A stretch of 63,492 nucleotides of DNA, from positions 1 through 63,492 of the forward strand of contig CASEZJ010000009.1 of assembly GCA_949292525.1 (NCBI GenBank). Direction: 5' to 3'. The DNA comes from an uncultured bacterium (lineage in GTDB: Bacteria; Bacillota_I; Bacilli_A; Acholeplasmatales; Anaeroplasmataceae). The notes under the pieces were generated by a model that worked only from the letters and a program-made list of their open reading frames with translations, did no database searches and was not told the DNA's origin. Within the stretch, counting starts at the first letter, position 1. Each line of letters starts with the position of its first letter. The position numbers and the translations under genes were made by a program. This document shows positions 54,089 to 63,014 of this stretch, piece by piece.

Positions 54089-55903
54089 ATGAAATCAAGT
54101 ATAAATTTATGGCGTTGGGCTAAAAAATATATTTATATAATCTTAGTAGTAATCGCCTTAAACTTTATTTTGCAATGGTTATATTCTTATATTGCTCTAT
54201 TTGTTAAATATGCCTTTGCCATCTTAGGTCAAGAAACTAATGATGTGAATTTACCTAAGTTCTTAATCAATTTTTTTAACTCTTTCGAAGATATTTTAAC
54301 AATTGTTTTAGTTGTCGGAGTAGCTATGGTCTTATTACAGCTTTTTCGCTCATTTTTACGTTTTTTAGATAACTATTTAAGGCAAAAAGGAACCGAAATG
54401 ATAGCTTATGATATGCGAACTAAATTATATAATCATATCATTGATCTTCCTTATAGCTATCATAATAATTCTGATATTGGTGATTTAATTCAACGATCTA
54501 CTTCAGATGTCGATACTGCTTCTTCTTTTATTTGTTCACAATTTCCTGAATTAATTGCTATATTTATTACAATTGGAATCGGGGCTTATCAAGTTGGACA
54601 AATCAATTTAATTTTAATGGGTGTTAGCTTAATATCTATTCCGATTTTAGGTATATCAAGCATTATTTGGTTTATTTATTTAAATAAAACTTATACTGAT
54701 ATTGAAAATGAAGAAGCTAAGTTAACAACTGTAATTCAAGAAAATATTAATGGGGCTAGAGTGGTTAAGGCATTTGCTAATGAAAAATATGAGCTAACTA
54801 AAATGCAAAATGCTAATGATAAATATTACAATAAGCTTTACCATTTATATGTTCGCGAACCCTTCTTTTGGGGTGCATCTGATTTTGTAGCTATATTTGA
54901 ATATGCTTTAACTATAGCTGTAGCTATTTATTTAGCATATAAAGATTTGGTTACAGCGTCTGATATAACTGCATGTTTATTGTTACTTGGAATGGTTATT
55001 TGGCCAATAAGAGGTTTAGGTAGAATAATTTCTAATTATGGCAAAGCTATAGTAGCTGCTAATCGTATTGAACATGTATTAAATGAGAAAATTGAATATG
55101 TAAATAACGGCTCTTTAAAGCCAAATATTTCAGGAAAAATCAGATTTGAAAATGTTTCTTTTAAGTTCGATGATAGCAATAACGAACTATTAAAAAATAT
55201 AACTTTTACAATTGAAGCTGGTCAAACTATAGCTATAGTTGGTAAAACAGGTTGTGGTAAAACTACTATTTGTAATTTATTAAATAGATTCCTAAATTAT
55301 AATTCTGGTGCTATCTATTTAGATGATACTTTAATTACTGATATAGAAAAACATTATTTAAGAAAAAAAGTTAAAATGGTCTTACAAGATCCCTTCTTAT
55401 TTACAAAAACAGTTTATGAAAATATTGCTATAACAGATGATAATTTTAATAACAATGATGTTTTAGGCGCTGCAAAATTAGCCTATGTTGATGAAGAAAT
55501 CAACCACTTCGAAAAAGGATATCGAACTATAGTTGGTGAAAAAGGCACAACCTTGTCAGGCGGACAAAAACAAAGAATAGCGATTGCTAGAATGCTTATT
55601 TCTCCTTCGCCTATTATTATATTTGATGATTCATTATCAGCTCTTGATACTAAAACTGATTATTTAATTCGTAAAGCTTTAAAAAATAAATCTAAACGAA
55701 CCATGATAATCATTACTCACCGAATTACAACCGCTAAAGAAGCTGATAAAATTCTCGTTTTAAACAATGGTCAAATTGAAGATTTTGCCACTCATGAAGA
55801 ACTAATTAATAAACCGGGATTATATCAAGAATTATGGCAAATTCAAGGAGATTTAGAAACTGAATTTAACGCTGTTTTAAAGGTAGGTGAAAACAATGTT
55901 TGA
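54089..55903 (+). CDS. ABC exporter half, degenerate ATP site (second pair)
   Basis: A 604-residue half-transporter with six helices and an ATPase domain. Walker A GKTGCGKTT is intact, the signature is LSGGQKQR, but Walker B ends IIIFDDSLSALD, with Asp for the catalytic Glu. It matches the non-catalytic half of heterodimeric exporters, as in the pair at 39-42.7 kb. The ribosome binding site is AGGGGG. It overlaps the next gene by eight bases. Confidence 0.9.
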   Translation: MKSSINLWRWAKKYIYIILVVIALNFILQWLYSYIALFVKYAFAILGQETNDVNLPKFLINFFNSFEDILTIVLVVGVAMVLLQLFRSFLRFLDNYLRQKGTEMIAYDMRTKLYNHIIDLPYSYHNNSDIGDLIQRSTSDVDTASSFICSQFPELIAIFITIGIGAYQVGQINLILMGVSLISIPILGISSIIWFIYLNKTYTDIENEEAKLTTVIQENINGARVVKAFANEKYELTKMQNANDKYYNKLYHLYVREPFFWGASDFVAIFEYALTIAVAIYLAYKDLVTASDITACLLLLGMVIWPIRGLGRIISNYGKAIVAANRIEHVLNEKIEYVNNGSLKPNISGKIRFENVSFKFDDSNNELLKNITFTIEAGQTIAIVGKTGCGKTTICNLLNRFLNYNSGAIYLDDTLITDIEKHYLRKKVKMVLQDPFLFTKTVYENIAITDDNFNNNDVLGAAKLAYVDEEINHFEKGYRTIVGEKGTTLSGGQKQRIAIARMLISPSPIIIFDDSLSALDTKTDYLIRKALKNKSKRTMIIITHRITTAKEADKILVLNNGQIEDFATHEELINKPGLYQELWQIQGDLETEFNAVLKVGENNV

Positions 55904-57722
55904 TGAAGAATTTGAAGATATAGACTATTCTAAGGGTGCGGTTAAACCTTGGAAAAAAATAATTAAAATAGTTTTAGAGAAAAAAGTTGAAGCTTTTTTA
56001 CTAGTCTTTTCTGTTCTATTACTAGCCGCAGCTGATTTAACCTATCCTTTATTAAATCAGTATGCGATTGAACAATTCATCGAAAAGAAAGATTTTAGTT
56101 ATGCTGTACCTTTTGTTGTTTTCTATTTTATATTTGCTTTTATTTATGGGGTTATAGTTTCCTTATTTATTTTAGCTGCAAATAAAATAGAAATTAGAGT
56201 TGCTTACACCTTAAGAGAACAAAGCTTTAAAAAATTACAAGAACTACCATTTAGTTACTTTGATGTAACACCTCAAGGATGGATTATGGCTAGAGTTACC
56301 TCTGATTCCCGTAAATTATCAATTATCTTATCTTGGGGTTTTATAGATTTCTTCTGGGGATTCTTAACAATGGTTGGTATCTTCATAATATTAATTATTA
56401 AAAATATTAAACTTGCTTTAATTGTTATAGCTATTTTACCAATACTTCTCTTATTTTCTATATTCATTAGAAAAGTAATTTTAAAATATTACCGTAAAGC
56501 TAGAAAAATAAATTCTGAAATTACTGGTGCCTATAATGAAGGCTTCTTAGGAGCAAAAACAATAAAAAGTTTAGTTATTGAAGACAAATTTAAAGCAAGT
56601 TTTGAAAACAAAGCCAATTCATATAAAAAAGCCGCTTTAAAAGCTGCCGCATTTAGTGCCCTATTTGGACCTGTTGTTTTTATAATTGGTTATATTGGGG
56701 TTGCCTTAACTTTATATAGTGGTAGTATAATGGTTCTCGGTAGTGCTTTATTATTATCAGAATTATATCTATTTATCGACTATACGATTAAATTTTTTGA
56801 TCCTGTAATTTCTATTTCAAGAGTTATTGGTGATTTCCAACAAGCTCAAGCTTCAGCAGAACGTATTGTTTCTTTAATCGATGAAACTCCTGATATTTTA
56901 GATACACCAGAAGTTATTGCTAAATACGGAACTATATTTGAACCAAAAAGAGAAAACTTTGAACCTTTAATAGGTGATGTTAAATTTAATAATGTAACTT
57001 TTAAATATAAAACTGGTGAACAAGTTTTAACTAATTTTAATCTACACATTAAAGCCGGTTCTAATGTGGCTTTAGTTGGTCATACAGGATCTGGTAAATC
57101 AACAATCGTAAATTTAATTTGCAGATTCTATGAACCAACTAATGGTGAAATACTTATTGATGATAAAAACTATAAAGAACGCTCAATTACTTGGCTTCAC
57201 GATAACTTAGGTTATGTTTTGCAAACACCCCAACTATTTAGTGGGACTATATTTGAAAATGTAGCATATGGTAAATTAGATGCAACTATAGATGATGTAA
57301 TAAGAGCTTGTAAATTAGTACATGCTGATGATTTTATTGAAAAACTAGATGATAAATATAACACATATATTGGTGAAGGTGGATCAAAACTATCACTTGG
57401 TGAAAAACAATTAATTTCCTTTGCTAGAGCTTTGATTCGTGACCCTAAAATCTTAATTTTAGATGAAGCCACTTCTTCTATCGATACTAAAACTGAAACT
57501 TTAATTCAAAACGCAATTGAAGTTGCGTTAAAAGGTAGAACAAGTTTTATGATTGCTCATAGATTATCAACTGTAGTTAATGCTGATTTAATTCTTGTTA
57601 TGCAAAAAGGCCAAATAATAGAATGCGGTACTCATCATGAATTGTTACTAAAGAAAGGTTATTATTTTGACTTATATAAAACTCAGTTTGCAAAAGAAGC
57701 TACTGATAAAATACTAAACTAA
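55896..57722 (+). CDS. ABC exporter half, catalytic ATP site (second pair)
   Basis: A 608-residue partner with six helices, Walker A GHTGSGKST, signature LSLGEKQ (non-canonical, as in the first pair's catalytic half), and Walker B ILILDEATSSID with Glu. I choose ATG 55896, six bases after AGGTGA. Cargo is unknown. Together with the Lrp gene upstream it could be an amino-acid-derivative or drug exporter. Confidence 0.92.
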   Translation: MFDEEFEDIDYSKGAVKPWKKIIKIVLEKKVEAFLLVFSVLLLAAADLTYPLLNQYAIEQFIEKKDFSYAVPFVVFYFIFAFIYGVIVSLFILAANKIEIRVAYTLREQSFKKLQELPFSYFDVTPQGWIMARVTSDSRKLSIILSWGFIDFFWGFLTMVGIFIILIIKNIKLALIVIAILPILLLFSIFIRKVILKYYRKARKINSEITGAYNEGFLGAKTIKSLVIEDKFKASFENKANSYKKAALKAAAFSALFGPVVFIIGYIGVALTLYSGSIMVLGSALLLSELYLFIDYTIKFFDPVISISRVIGDFQQAQASAERIVSLIDETPDILDTPEVIAKYGTIFEPKRENFEPLIGDVKFNNVTFKYKTGEQVLTNFNLHIKAGSNVALVGHTGSGKSTIVNLICRFYEPTNGEILIDDKNYKERSITWLHDNLGYVLQTPQLFSGTIFENVAYGKLDATIDDVIRACKLVHADDFIEKLDDKYNTYIGEGGSKLSLGEKQLISFARALIRDPKILILDEATSSIDTKTETLIQNAIEVALKGRTSFMIAHRLSTVVNADLILVMQKGQIIECGTHHELLLKKGYYFDLYKTQFAKEATDKILN

Positions 57723-57746
57723 AAAGGCGCCATTTAGCGCCTTTTT
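57721..57746. terminator. bidirectional terminator
   Basis: AAAAAGGCGC-CATTTA-GCGCCTTTTT is perfect. It ends the ABC operon and the convergent sirtuin operon. Confidence 0.92.
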
Positions 57747-58311
57747 AAAATCTATGTTCCTTTGGCTTACATAATTCTTCTAATACTTTTCTAGTCTTAT
57801 TTGCCGCATCATCATTAATTTCAATTACTCTAGCTCCTCTTCTTCGAGCTAAATCCCTTAAATCACACGCAATAGCCGTATGATAAGAACAGCCAATAAC
57901 TAATAAGACATCACCAGGATATAAATTCGCAACAATTTGATATGCCTTCATATAATTAGGTGCTTCATCTCCATATAACACTGGTTTATTATATAAAAGA
58001 TAAGCATGATCTAATTCCTCATCAGTAGGTAAAGTACCATGTAAGGCTAAAACTTCGCTCCCTGCTTTTTCATGTAAACCATCAATATTCATGGTTATAA
58101 TCGGAATTCGATATTCCTTTAAAGCCATGTGAGCATCATTAGGTAAGGCATTACGCATACTATCTTTTAATTTTTTTATAACCTCATTATATTCTTTAGG
58201 ATGACTATTAGCATAATCCCTAAATAATTTTTCTCTTATTCCTGGCTGGTCTTGAAATGTATCTACACCACTTTGTTTAGATATCCCTGCTCCTGTAAAC
58301 GCAACTATCAT
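57745..58311 (-). CDS. short Sir2-family protein (zinc-less sirtuin-like)
   Basis: The 188-residue protein has the Sir2 Rossmann motifs: FTGAGISKQSGVDTF near residue 5, TMNIDGLHEKAG near residue 73, and LHGT with the presumed catalytic His. The GAGxS loop lacks the usual FR pair (here FQDQ). The cysteine pair of the zinc module is absent, and the small domain is nearly missing; usual sirtuins are 230-250 residues. It could be a NAD-binding deacylase, ADP-ribosyl-type enzyme or NAD sensor. It is last in a four-gene NAD-linked operon. Confidence 0.8.
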   Translation of the reverse strand: MIVAFTGAGISKQSGVDTFQDQPGIREKLFRDYANSHPKEYNEVIKKLKDSMRNALPNDAHMALKEYRIPIITMNIDGLHEKAGSEVLALHGTLPTDEELDHAYLLYNKPVLYGDEAPNYMKAYQIVANLYPGDVLLVIGCSYHTAIACDLRDLARRRGARVIEINDDAANKTRKVLEELCKPKEHRF

Positions 58312-58312
58312 T

Positions 58313-58912
58313 TTATTCTTCCTCGTATTCCTTAGCTAATTTTTCCCAATATTTACTGTCTTCACTAGTGATTTTTCTTAATACTTTACATGGGTTGCCA
58401 ACTGCTACTACCCCATCAGGTATATCTTTTGTAACAACTGAACCTGAGCCAATTACAACATCATTACCAATCTTAACCCCTGGATTGATCACTGTTTGCC
58501 CACCTATCCAAACATTATTACCAATTTTAATTTCTTTACCAAATTCTAAATTAGTATTTCTAACTTTACTATCTAGCGGATGACCAGCTGTAAATATAGA
58601 AACTCTCGGCCCAATAAAAACATTATCACCAATAAAAACCCTAGCCACATCTAAGATTATCAATTCACAATTAGCATAAAAATTATTACCTATATAAGTA
58701 TTACAACCATAATCCATGCGTAATGGTGGTTCTATATTAAATGTTTCTCCTATTCGCCCCATAAGTTGCTTTATTAAGGCTTTTCTTTCATTATAATCAT
58801 CACAATTATTAAATTGTCTTAACAATTTAGTCTTTTTTAAATTCATTCTTGCTAATTCTTCATCATTAGCTATATATAATTTACCTGCTAACATTCTTTC
58901 TTTTTCTGTCAT
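58313..58912 (-). CDS. maltose/galactoside-type O-acetyltransferase
   Basis: A 199-residue hexapeptide-repeat acetyltransferase. MTEKERMLAGKLYIANDEEL is the conserved N-terminus, MDYGCNTYIGNNFYANCELI precedes the left-handed beta helix, and AGHPLD holds the catalytic His. It transfers acetyl from acetyl-CoA to a sugar hydroxyl. The ATG overlaps the GGCT stop as ATGA, and the sirtuin-like gene follows after one base. The reason for its place in this operon is not clear. Confidence 0.92.
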   Translation of the reverse strand: MTEKERMLAGKLYIANDEELARMNLKKTKLLRQFNNCDDYNERKALIKQLMGRIGETFNIEPPLRMDYGCNTYIGNNFYANCELIILDVARVFIGDNVFIGPRVSIFTAGHPLDSKVRNTNLEFGKEIKIGNNVWIGGQTVINPGVKIGNDVVIGSGSVVTKDIPDGVVAVGNPCKVLRKITSEDSKYWEKLAKEYEEE

Positions 58913-59316
58913 TGCTCTTTAAATACTCCGTTTAAATAATTAAGATCAAAATTAAAGTCTCTATATCCTTCCATACATTCTAGTATATATTCATTTGTGG
59001 GTTTTTGTAGACTTTTTTTCTTCATAAAATAAATTAGTCCAATTTCTTTTTTACCATTTAACATAAAAGGTATCATTTCTTTATAATACAAATTAGGATA
59101 ATCTTCATATTCATCTAATAAATGTTCATCTTCCTTAGCATAACTAAAAACACCTATTTCTACACTACTATTACTATTAGGAATTAAATTTAAATACTGC
59201 CAACATACTAGTTTATATCCAGCTAATCTAAAACTGCCAACCTTAACTGCACTAGGACAACGTTTAGCCATAGCCTTTAAGTTTAAATTTGATCCATAAG
59301 CTAAATAATATTTCAT
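58909..59316 (-). CDS. gamma-glutamylcyclotransferase family protein
   Basis: A 135-residue protein of the GGCT/AIG2-like fold: YYLAYGSNLNLKAM at the N-terminus (substrate loop YGSNL) and LLDEYEDYP with the catalytic Glu. These enzymes cyclise gamma-glutamyl amines to 5-oxoproline, or act on other gamma-glutamyl adducts. The ATG overlaps the nnrD stop by four bases. Confidence 0.88.
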   Translation of the reverse strand: MKYYLAYGSNLNLKAMAKRCPSAVKVGSFRLAGYKLVCWQYLNLIPNSNSSVEIGVFSYAKEDEHLLDEYEDYPNLYYKEMIPFMLNGKKEIGLIYFMKKKSLQKPTNEYILECMEGYRDFNFDLNYLNGVFKEQ

Positions 59317-60158
59317 ATCCGTAATATCTCCTCCTTTAAGGCCTTAGCTAAAGTTTTAGCATTTAATAAACCATCACTATTTTTTCTTGAATAATTATAA
59401 GCTGCTTGATGTATTAAATCATCAGCATAAATAATAAGTTTAGAATACCCTAATTCTTTACTACCATAAGCTAATAATCCAGCTATATAACCAGCTAAAG
59501 CATCACCAGAACCAGCCCTAGCCAAAGCAGGAATTGGTTCATATTTACTATGATAAACATCACCATTTTTCATAATTAAAATAGATTTATAACTTTTTAT
59601 TAAAATGTTTACTTTATATTTCAAGCAAAAAGCTTTTGTTAATTCTAAATAATCATCAGGATTTCTACTATCAGATTCATAGTTTAGAAGTTGTTTTAAT
59701 TCCCCAATATGGGGAGTTAATAATATATTATTATCATTTTTTCTATTTAATAATTTCAAATTTTTACTTAATATTGTAATACCTGATGCATCAATTATTA
59801 AATTATCAATCTGCCAAATCAAATCATTTAAAAATTTTGTATTACAGTCATTAATTTGAACACCATTACCAAATAATACACTATTATATTTCATTATATT
59901 TTGATTGAAAATAAAGTTATCTTCTTCACTTATCATTTCGTGTATAACATTAAAACTGACATTATTTATAGCTGCTTCATAAATACTATTAGGTACAGCT
60001 AAAGCTACATAACCAACACCACTTAATTCAGCAAATAAAGTGGCAATAAAAGCTGCCCCTGGATACATTTTACTACCTGCTATTATAAGTGTTTTACCAA
60101 AATCATTTTTTATGCTGTAAGGATTACGATTGAAATATAGTTTTTTTATTGCATTCAT
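59313..60158 (-). CDS. nnrD: ADP-dependent NAD(P)H-hydrate dehydratase
   Basis: The enzyme repairs hydrated NAD(P)H. The 281 residues have the ribokinase-like fold: GKTLIIAGSKMYPGAAFIAT near residue 20, NNILLTPHIGELKQLL near residue 147 and AGSGDALAGYIAGLLAYGS near residue 218. The partner epimerase (NnrE/YjeF N) domain is not attached and not in the window. GAGG precedes the ATG. It is first in an operon that ends with a NAD-binding sirtuin-like protein. Confidence 0.92.
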   Translation of the reverse strand: MNAIKKLYFNRNPYSIKNDFGKTLIIAGSKMYPGAAFIATLFAELSGVGYVALAVPNSIYEAAINNVSFNVIHEMISEEDNFIFNQNIMKYNSVLFGNGVQINDCNTKFLNDLIWQIDNLIIDASGITILSKNLKLLNRKNDNNILLTPHIGELKQLLNYESDSRNPDDYLELTKAFCLKYKVNILIKSYKSILIMKNGDVYHSKYEPIPALARAGSGDALAGYIAGLLAYGSKELGYSKLIIYADDLIHQAAYNYSRKNSDGLLNAKTLAKALKEEILRI

Positions 60159-60217
60159 ATTTAAAACCTCATACCTAGTATATTATATAACTAAATTAAT
60201 AATAAATAAAATAACAT

Positions 60218-60246
60218 TTTACAATTCAAGAAATAGAGATTATAAT
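60218..60246 (+). promoter_or_regulatory. promoter of the zinc-ribbon gene
   Basis: TTTACA (60218-60223), 17 bases, TATAAT (60241-60246), 27 bases before the ATG. Confidence 0.75.
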
Positions 60247-60273
60247 ACTACTATCTTGAAGGAGATTGATAAA

Positions 60274-60765
60274 ATGAATAAAATATTAGATCCTAAAAAT
60301 GAAAAAGCTCGCAAGAAATTTAAAATTATTGGCCTAATAATTTTAGGTATTGGCTTAACATTGTTTATTATTTCTATTATTAGTTTCTTCACTGCCTTTA
60401 GTTCAATGGAATTTCCTCGCTTAATTTGGCTACCATTCATTGCCATTCCTTTAATAGCTATTGGTTCGTTTATGACTAAACTCGGCTATATGAAACAAAT
60501 GAATTCTTATGTGGCTAGTCAAACTGCACCTGTGACGAAAGATACTATAAATTATTTAGTAGATGGAACTAGTGATACTATAGCTAATGCTATAAACAAT
60601 GCTAAAAATACCGAAATAGCATGTCCAAATTGCCAAACCTTAAATGATCCTGATGCTTTATACTGTGATAACTGTGGTAAAGCACTTAAAAATGTTTGTC
60701 CAAATTGCCAAACTCTAAATGATCCTGATGCTTCATATTGTAAAAAATGTGGTGGTAAATTATAA
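60274..60765 (+). CDS. membrane protein with two tandem zinc ribbons
   Basis: A 163-residue protein: short charged start, two hydrophobic helices (residues about 17-43 and 50-70), then two zinc ribbons, CPNCQTLNDPDALYCDNCG and CPNCQTLNDPDASYCKKCG, that are almost identical and arose by duplication. The ribbon domain is probably cytoplasmic. I choose ATG 60274 with AAGGAG seven to eight bases upstream. Function is unknown; such proteins are common in Firmicutes. Confidence 0.85.
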   Translation: MNKILDPKNEKARKKFKIIGLIILGIGLTLFIISIISFFTAFSSMEFPRLIWLPFIAIPLIAIGSFMTKLGYMKQMNSYVASQTAPVTKDTINYLVDGTSDTIANAINNAKNTEIACPNCQTLNDPDALYCDNCGKALKNVCPNCQTLNDPDASYCKKCGGKL

Positions 60766-60778
60766 CCACCATTTTTTA
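60750..60778 (+). terminator. terminator of the zinc-ribbon gene
   Basis: TGGTGGT/ACCACCA (60750-60756 with 60765-60771) followed by a T6 tract. The stop codon lies between the arms. Confidence 0.8.
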
Positions 60779-61963
60779 TTTGACTTTGTCTTGATAAAGC
60801 CATTTTTTTCCAAAGACATCTATTAAAATACCTCCAATAGGTGCAGTTATAATTATTGCTAAAACAGCTATTGCTAAAACAATGCCTCCACAATCAAGTC
60901 CATTAGATAGTGCTATACCACCAATTGAAGCCTGAACAGTAGCTTTAGGTAAATAGGCGAATATGCAAAATATTTTTTCTTTAAATTTAAGTTTGCCGCC
61001 AATTACTGATAAATAAACGCCAATTGAGCGAAAAAATAAACCAATTAATACTACTAATATTCCTAATAATCCACTATCTATTACATATTTAAAATTTACT
61101 GCTGCCCCTACTAAAACAAATAAAATGATTTCAAAAAACTTCCAAATATTATTATAACCATCAGAAATTCCCTTAGCTTTTTGGGGTAATTTTAATAATA
61201 ATACCATTCCCATAACCATGATTGCTAGTAATGACGAAATAGAAAAGTATTGTTTAAGTAATTCTTCTAATCCAAATAACAAAAGGGAAAAGCTTAAAAA
61301 TATAAGAATATTAATTACTAACTTGAAGTTAGTCTTTTTATATATACATATTAATAAAATTCCCATAAGCAAACCAAGTAAAATACCTGAAAGAATAGTA
61401 ACTGGAATTAATGAGACTGATATAAAATTAAACTTCCCGCCTTCTACAATTCCTAAAAAGGCATAAAACAAAATTATAGTATATGTATCATCGGCAGATG
61501 CCCCAGCTAATATGATTTCTGGAATAGAATTTTTATTATAGCCTTCATCTATTAATTTAATCATCCTAGGTGATACCACTGCTGGTGATACAGCACCTAA
61601 AACACTGCCTAACAAAAAGCCTTCAAACCAACTTAAATTCAATAAAAAATGACTAGATATACCAACAGCTACTATTTCAAAAGTAGCTGGCAAGAAACAC
61701 ATTAAAATTGCTTTACGTCCAACTTTTTTTAATTTTTTTAAATTTAAATTTAATCCACTTCTTGTTAATACAATAACCAAGGCGATTTGCCTTAATTCGC
61801 TTGATATATTTAACAAATCTGGCGAAATGATATTCAATACTGTTGGGCCTAATAAAAAGCCTAAAATTATCATTCCTATAAAACCTGGTATATGTGTTTT
61901 TTCTAGAATAAAGCCTATAAAAAAACCTAAAATTAAAATTAAACCAATTGATATAAAAAACAT
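60776..61963 (-). CDS. cation:proton antiporter under fluoride control
   Basis: A 395-residue membrane protein with about 12 helices in the CPA (NhaP/KefB-like) fold: PGFIGMIILGFLLGPTVLNI near residue 29, LGAVSPAVVSPRMIKLI near residue 119 and ASADDTYTIILFYAF with the ion-binding Asp pair. It differs clearly from the antiporter at 11969. I choose ATG 61963 after GGAGG rather than an upstream TTG. A fluoride riboswitch controls it, so it probably helps fluoride tolerance, either by antiport or by ion balance; direct fluoride transport is not proven. Confidence 0.88.
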   Translation of the reverse strand: MFFISIGLILILGFFIGFILEKTHIPGFIGMIILGFLLGPTVLNIISPDLLNISSELRQIALVIVLTRSGLNLNLKKLKKVGRKAILMCFLPATFEIVAVGISSHFLLNLSWFEGFLLGSVLGAVSPAVVSPRMIKLIDEGYNKNSIPEIILAGASADDTYTIILFYAFLGIVEGGKFNFISVSLIPVTILSGILLGLLMGILLICIYKKTNFKLVINILIFLSFSLLLFGLEELLKQYFSISSLLAIMVMGMVLLLKLPQKAKGISDGYNNIWKFFEIILFVLVGAAVNFKYVIDSGLLGILVVLIGLFFRSIGVYLSVIGGKLKFKEKIFCIFAYLPKATVQASIGGIALSNGLDCGGIVLAIAVLAIIITAPIGGILIDVFGKKWLYQDKVK

Positions 61964-61982
61964 ATTTTTATAACCTCCTAAC

Positions 61983-62075
61983 AAAAAAAGCTAATAACTC
62001 CACAACAAAAAAAGTTGTAGAAGTCATTAGCATTAACAGCGGTTTTGATATATCAAGGGAGACCTCATTCCCGTC
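61983..62075 (-). promoter_or_regulatory. fluoride (crcB) riboswitch with terminator
   Basis: On the minus strand the leader runs GGGAATGAGGTCTCCC, then AACCGC, then GCTAATGACTTCTACAAC. These are the conserved blocks of the crcB class: GAGGTC pairs with GACTTC and the UAC end closes it. The 3' aptamer strand also forms one arm of a 17-bp terminator (62014-62030 with about 61990-62006) ending in U7. Fluoride should stabilise the aptamer and let transcription continue. Confidence 0.87.
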
Positions 62076-62078
62076 TAA

Positions 62079-62106
62079 ATTATACTACTTATTTATTTTA
62101 GTGCAA
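62079..62106 (-). promoter_or_regulatory. promoter of the fluoride-controlled antiporter
   Basis: On the minus strand TTGCAC (62106-62101) and TATAAT (62084-62079) are 16 bases apart, immediately before the riboswitch. Confidence 0.82.
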
Positions 62107-62118
62107 CTTATTCTTTAA

Positions 62119-62508
62119 TTAATTTTTAACTTCGTAGGAATATGGTAATAATTCATTTATTTTAATCTTATAATCATCATTAATAATAACATCAATATCT
62201 TGAGCATAAGTTAGTAAAACTTGTCGACAATTCCCACAAGGTGGTATAATTTCTTCCTTCTCTCCACCTCTAACCGCAACAACACTAACAAATTCCCTTT
62301 CTCCATTCGCAATAGCTGAACCTAATGCTATAATCTCAGCACAAGCACCATGAAGTGAGTAAACATTAACACCAAGATAAATGTTACCTTTTTTAGACAA
62401 TAATGCTGATCCTACAGTATGATTAAATTCTTTATTATCATAATTTTTTTTAATAATCTCTTTAGCTTTTTCAATTAATTTTAAATCATTTTTGTTCAAT
62501 CGTTCCAT
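62119..62508 (-). CDS. cytidine/blasticidin-S deaminase-like protein
   Basis: A 129-residue zinc deaminase: HGACAEIIALGSAIANGE near residue 52 (zinc ligand Cys and catalytic Glu; Cys replaces the usual His of HAE) and PPCGNCRQVLLTYA near residue 89 (two zinc Cys). The C-terminus LLPYSYE is typical of small homotetrameric deaminases. Cytidine deaminase and blasticidin-S-deaminase-like forms look alike at this level; the CAE motif favours the second. No convincing promoter is seen. Confidence 0.85.
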   Translation of the reverse strand: MERLNKNDLKLIEKAKEIIKKNYDNKEFNHTVGSALLSKKGNIYLGVNVYSLHGACAEIIALGSAIANGEREFVSVVAVRGGEKEEIIPPCGNCRQVLLTYAQDIDVIINDDYKIKINELLPYSYEVKN

Positions 62509-62624
62509 TTTACTTTACCCACTTTAATATCCTTATATTCATCTACTTAATTCTATTATAATAATCTTACAAATGTTTTTTTCTATATTTTAAGGCATAA
62601 TAGATATATTAAAGATTAGAAACA
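62509..62624. other. intergenic stretch
   Basis: AT-rich and short; a possible -10 for the deaminase lies inside, but I see no other signal. Confidence 0.5.
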
Positions 62625-62780
62625 TTAAAAAAACTTAACTAGGCGTTTTTTAATAGCTTGAGTATATGCATTTTCGTTAATCTGAACTTTTTCCTTTAGA
62701 ACATTTGGCACAATGTTTGCAATTTTGCTAAGCGAAAACAATGAGGCGCTCGCAACTAAAACTAACAGTAATTTCTTCAT
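62625..62780 (-). CDS. small secreted or membrane peptide, unknown
   Basis: A 51-residue frame starts MKKLLLVLVASASLFSLSKI, a signal-peptide-like N-terminus with a basic start and hydrophobic core; no clear lipobox is present. The rest is short and basic. The ATG lies three bases after the stop of the next gene upstream, so they form a pair. The ribosome binding site (AGGTT) is weak and too close. It may be a small secreted peptide; no family recognised. Confidence 0.5.
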   Translation of the reverse strand: MKKLLLVLVASASLFSLSKIANIVPNVLKEKVQINENAYTQAIKKRLVKFF

Positions 62781-62783
62781 AAC

Positions 62784-63014
62784 CTATCTCTTTTCTAATT
62801 GATATTCAGTGATTATTGTTTTTTCATTTTGTTCAATTGTAAAACTAATAATATTATCCAATGGTGTGCAATGAATAAAAGTTAAATCAAATATGTTACT
62901 TTCAGCTTTAATTTGAAATTCTTTCCAATATGTCTCTTCTACAAAGAAATCATAACATTTAATTGGAATTAATTGACTAGTATTTCCATCTACACCTCTT
63001 AAATCAAAGGACAA
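62784..63014 (-). CDS. unknown small protein
   Basis: A frame of 76 codons with a TTG start and GGGAGTG about 12 bases upstream. The sequence (FDLRGVDGNTSQLIPIKCYD, and later FTIEQNEKTIITEYQLEKR) is soluble-looking and not recognised. The frame stays open a few codons further upstream. An alternative is ATG 63034 in another frame, which would join this frame if the T7 tract near 63015-63021 had one more T, so a frameshift is possible. It lies behind a structured leader. Confidence 0.5.
   Translation of the reverse strand: MSFDLRGVDGNTSQLIPIKCYDFFVEETYWKEFQIKAESNIFDLTFIHCTPLDNIISFTIEQNEKTIITEYQLEKR

Noticed and set aside
60552-60893. 113-codon minus-strand frame across the zinc-ribbon gene
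   Set aside because: Antisense of the duplicated zinc ribbons; its internal repeat comes from that duplication.
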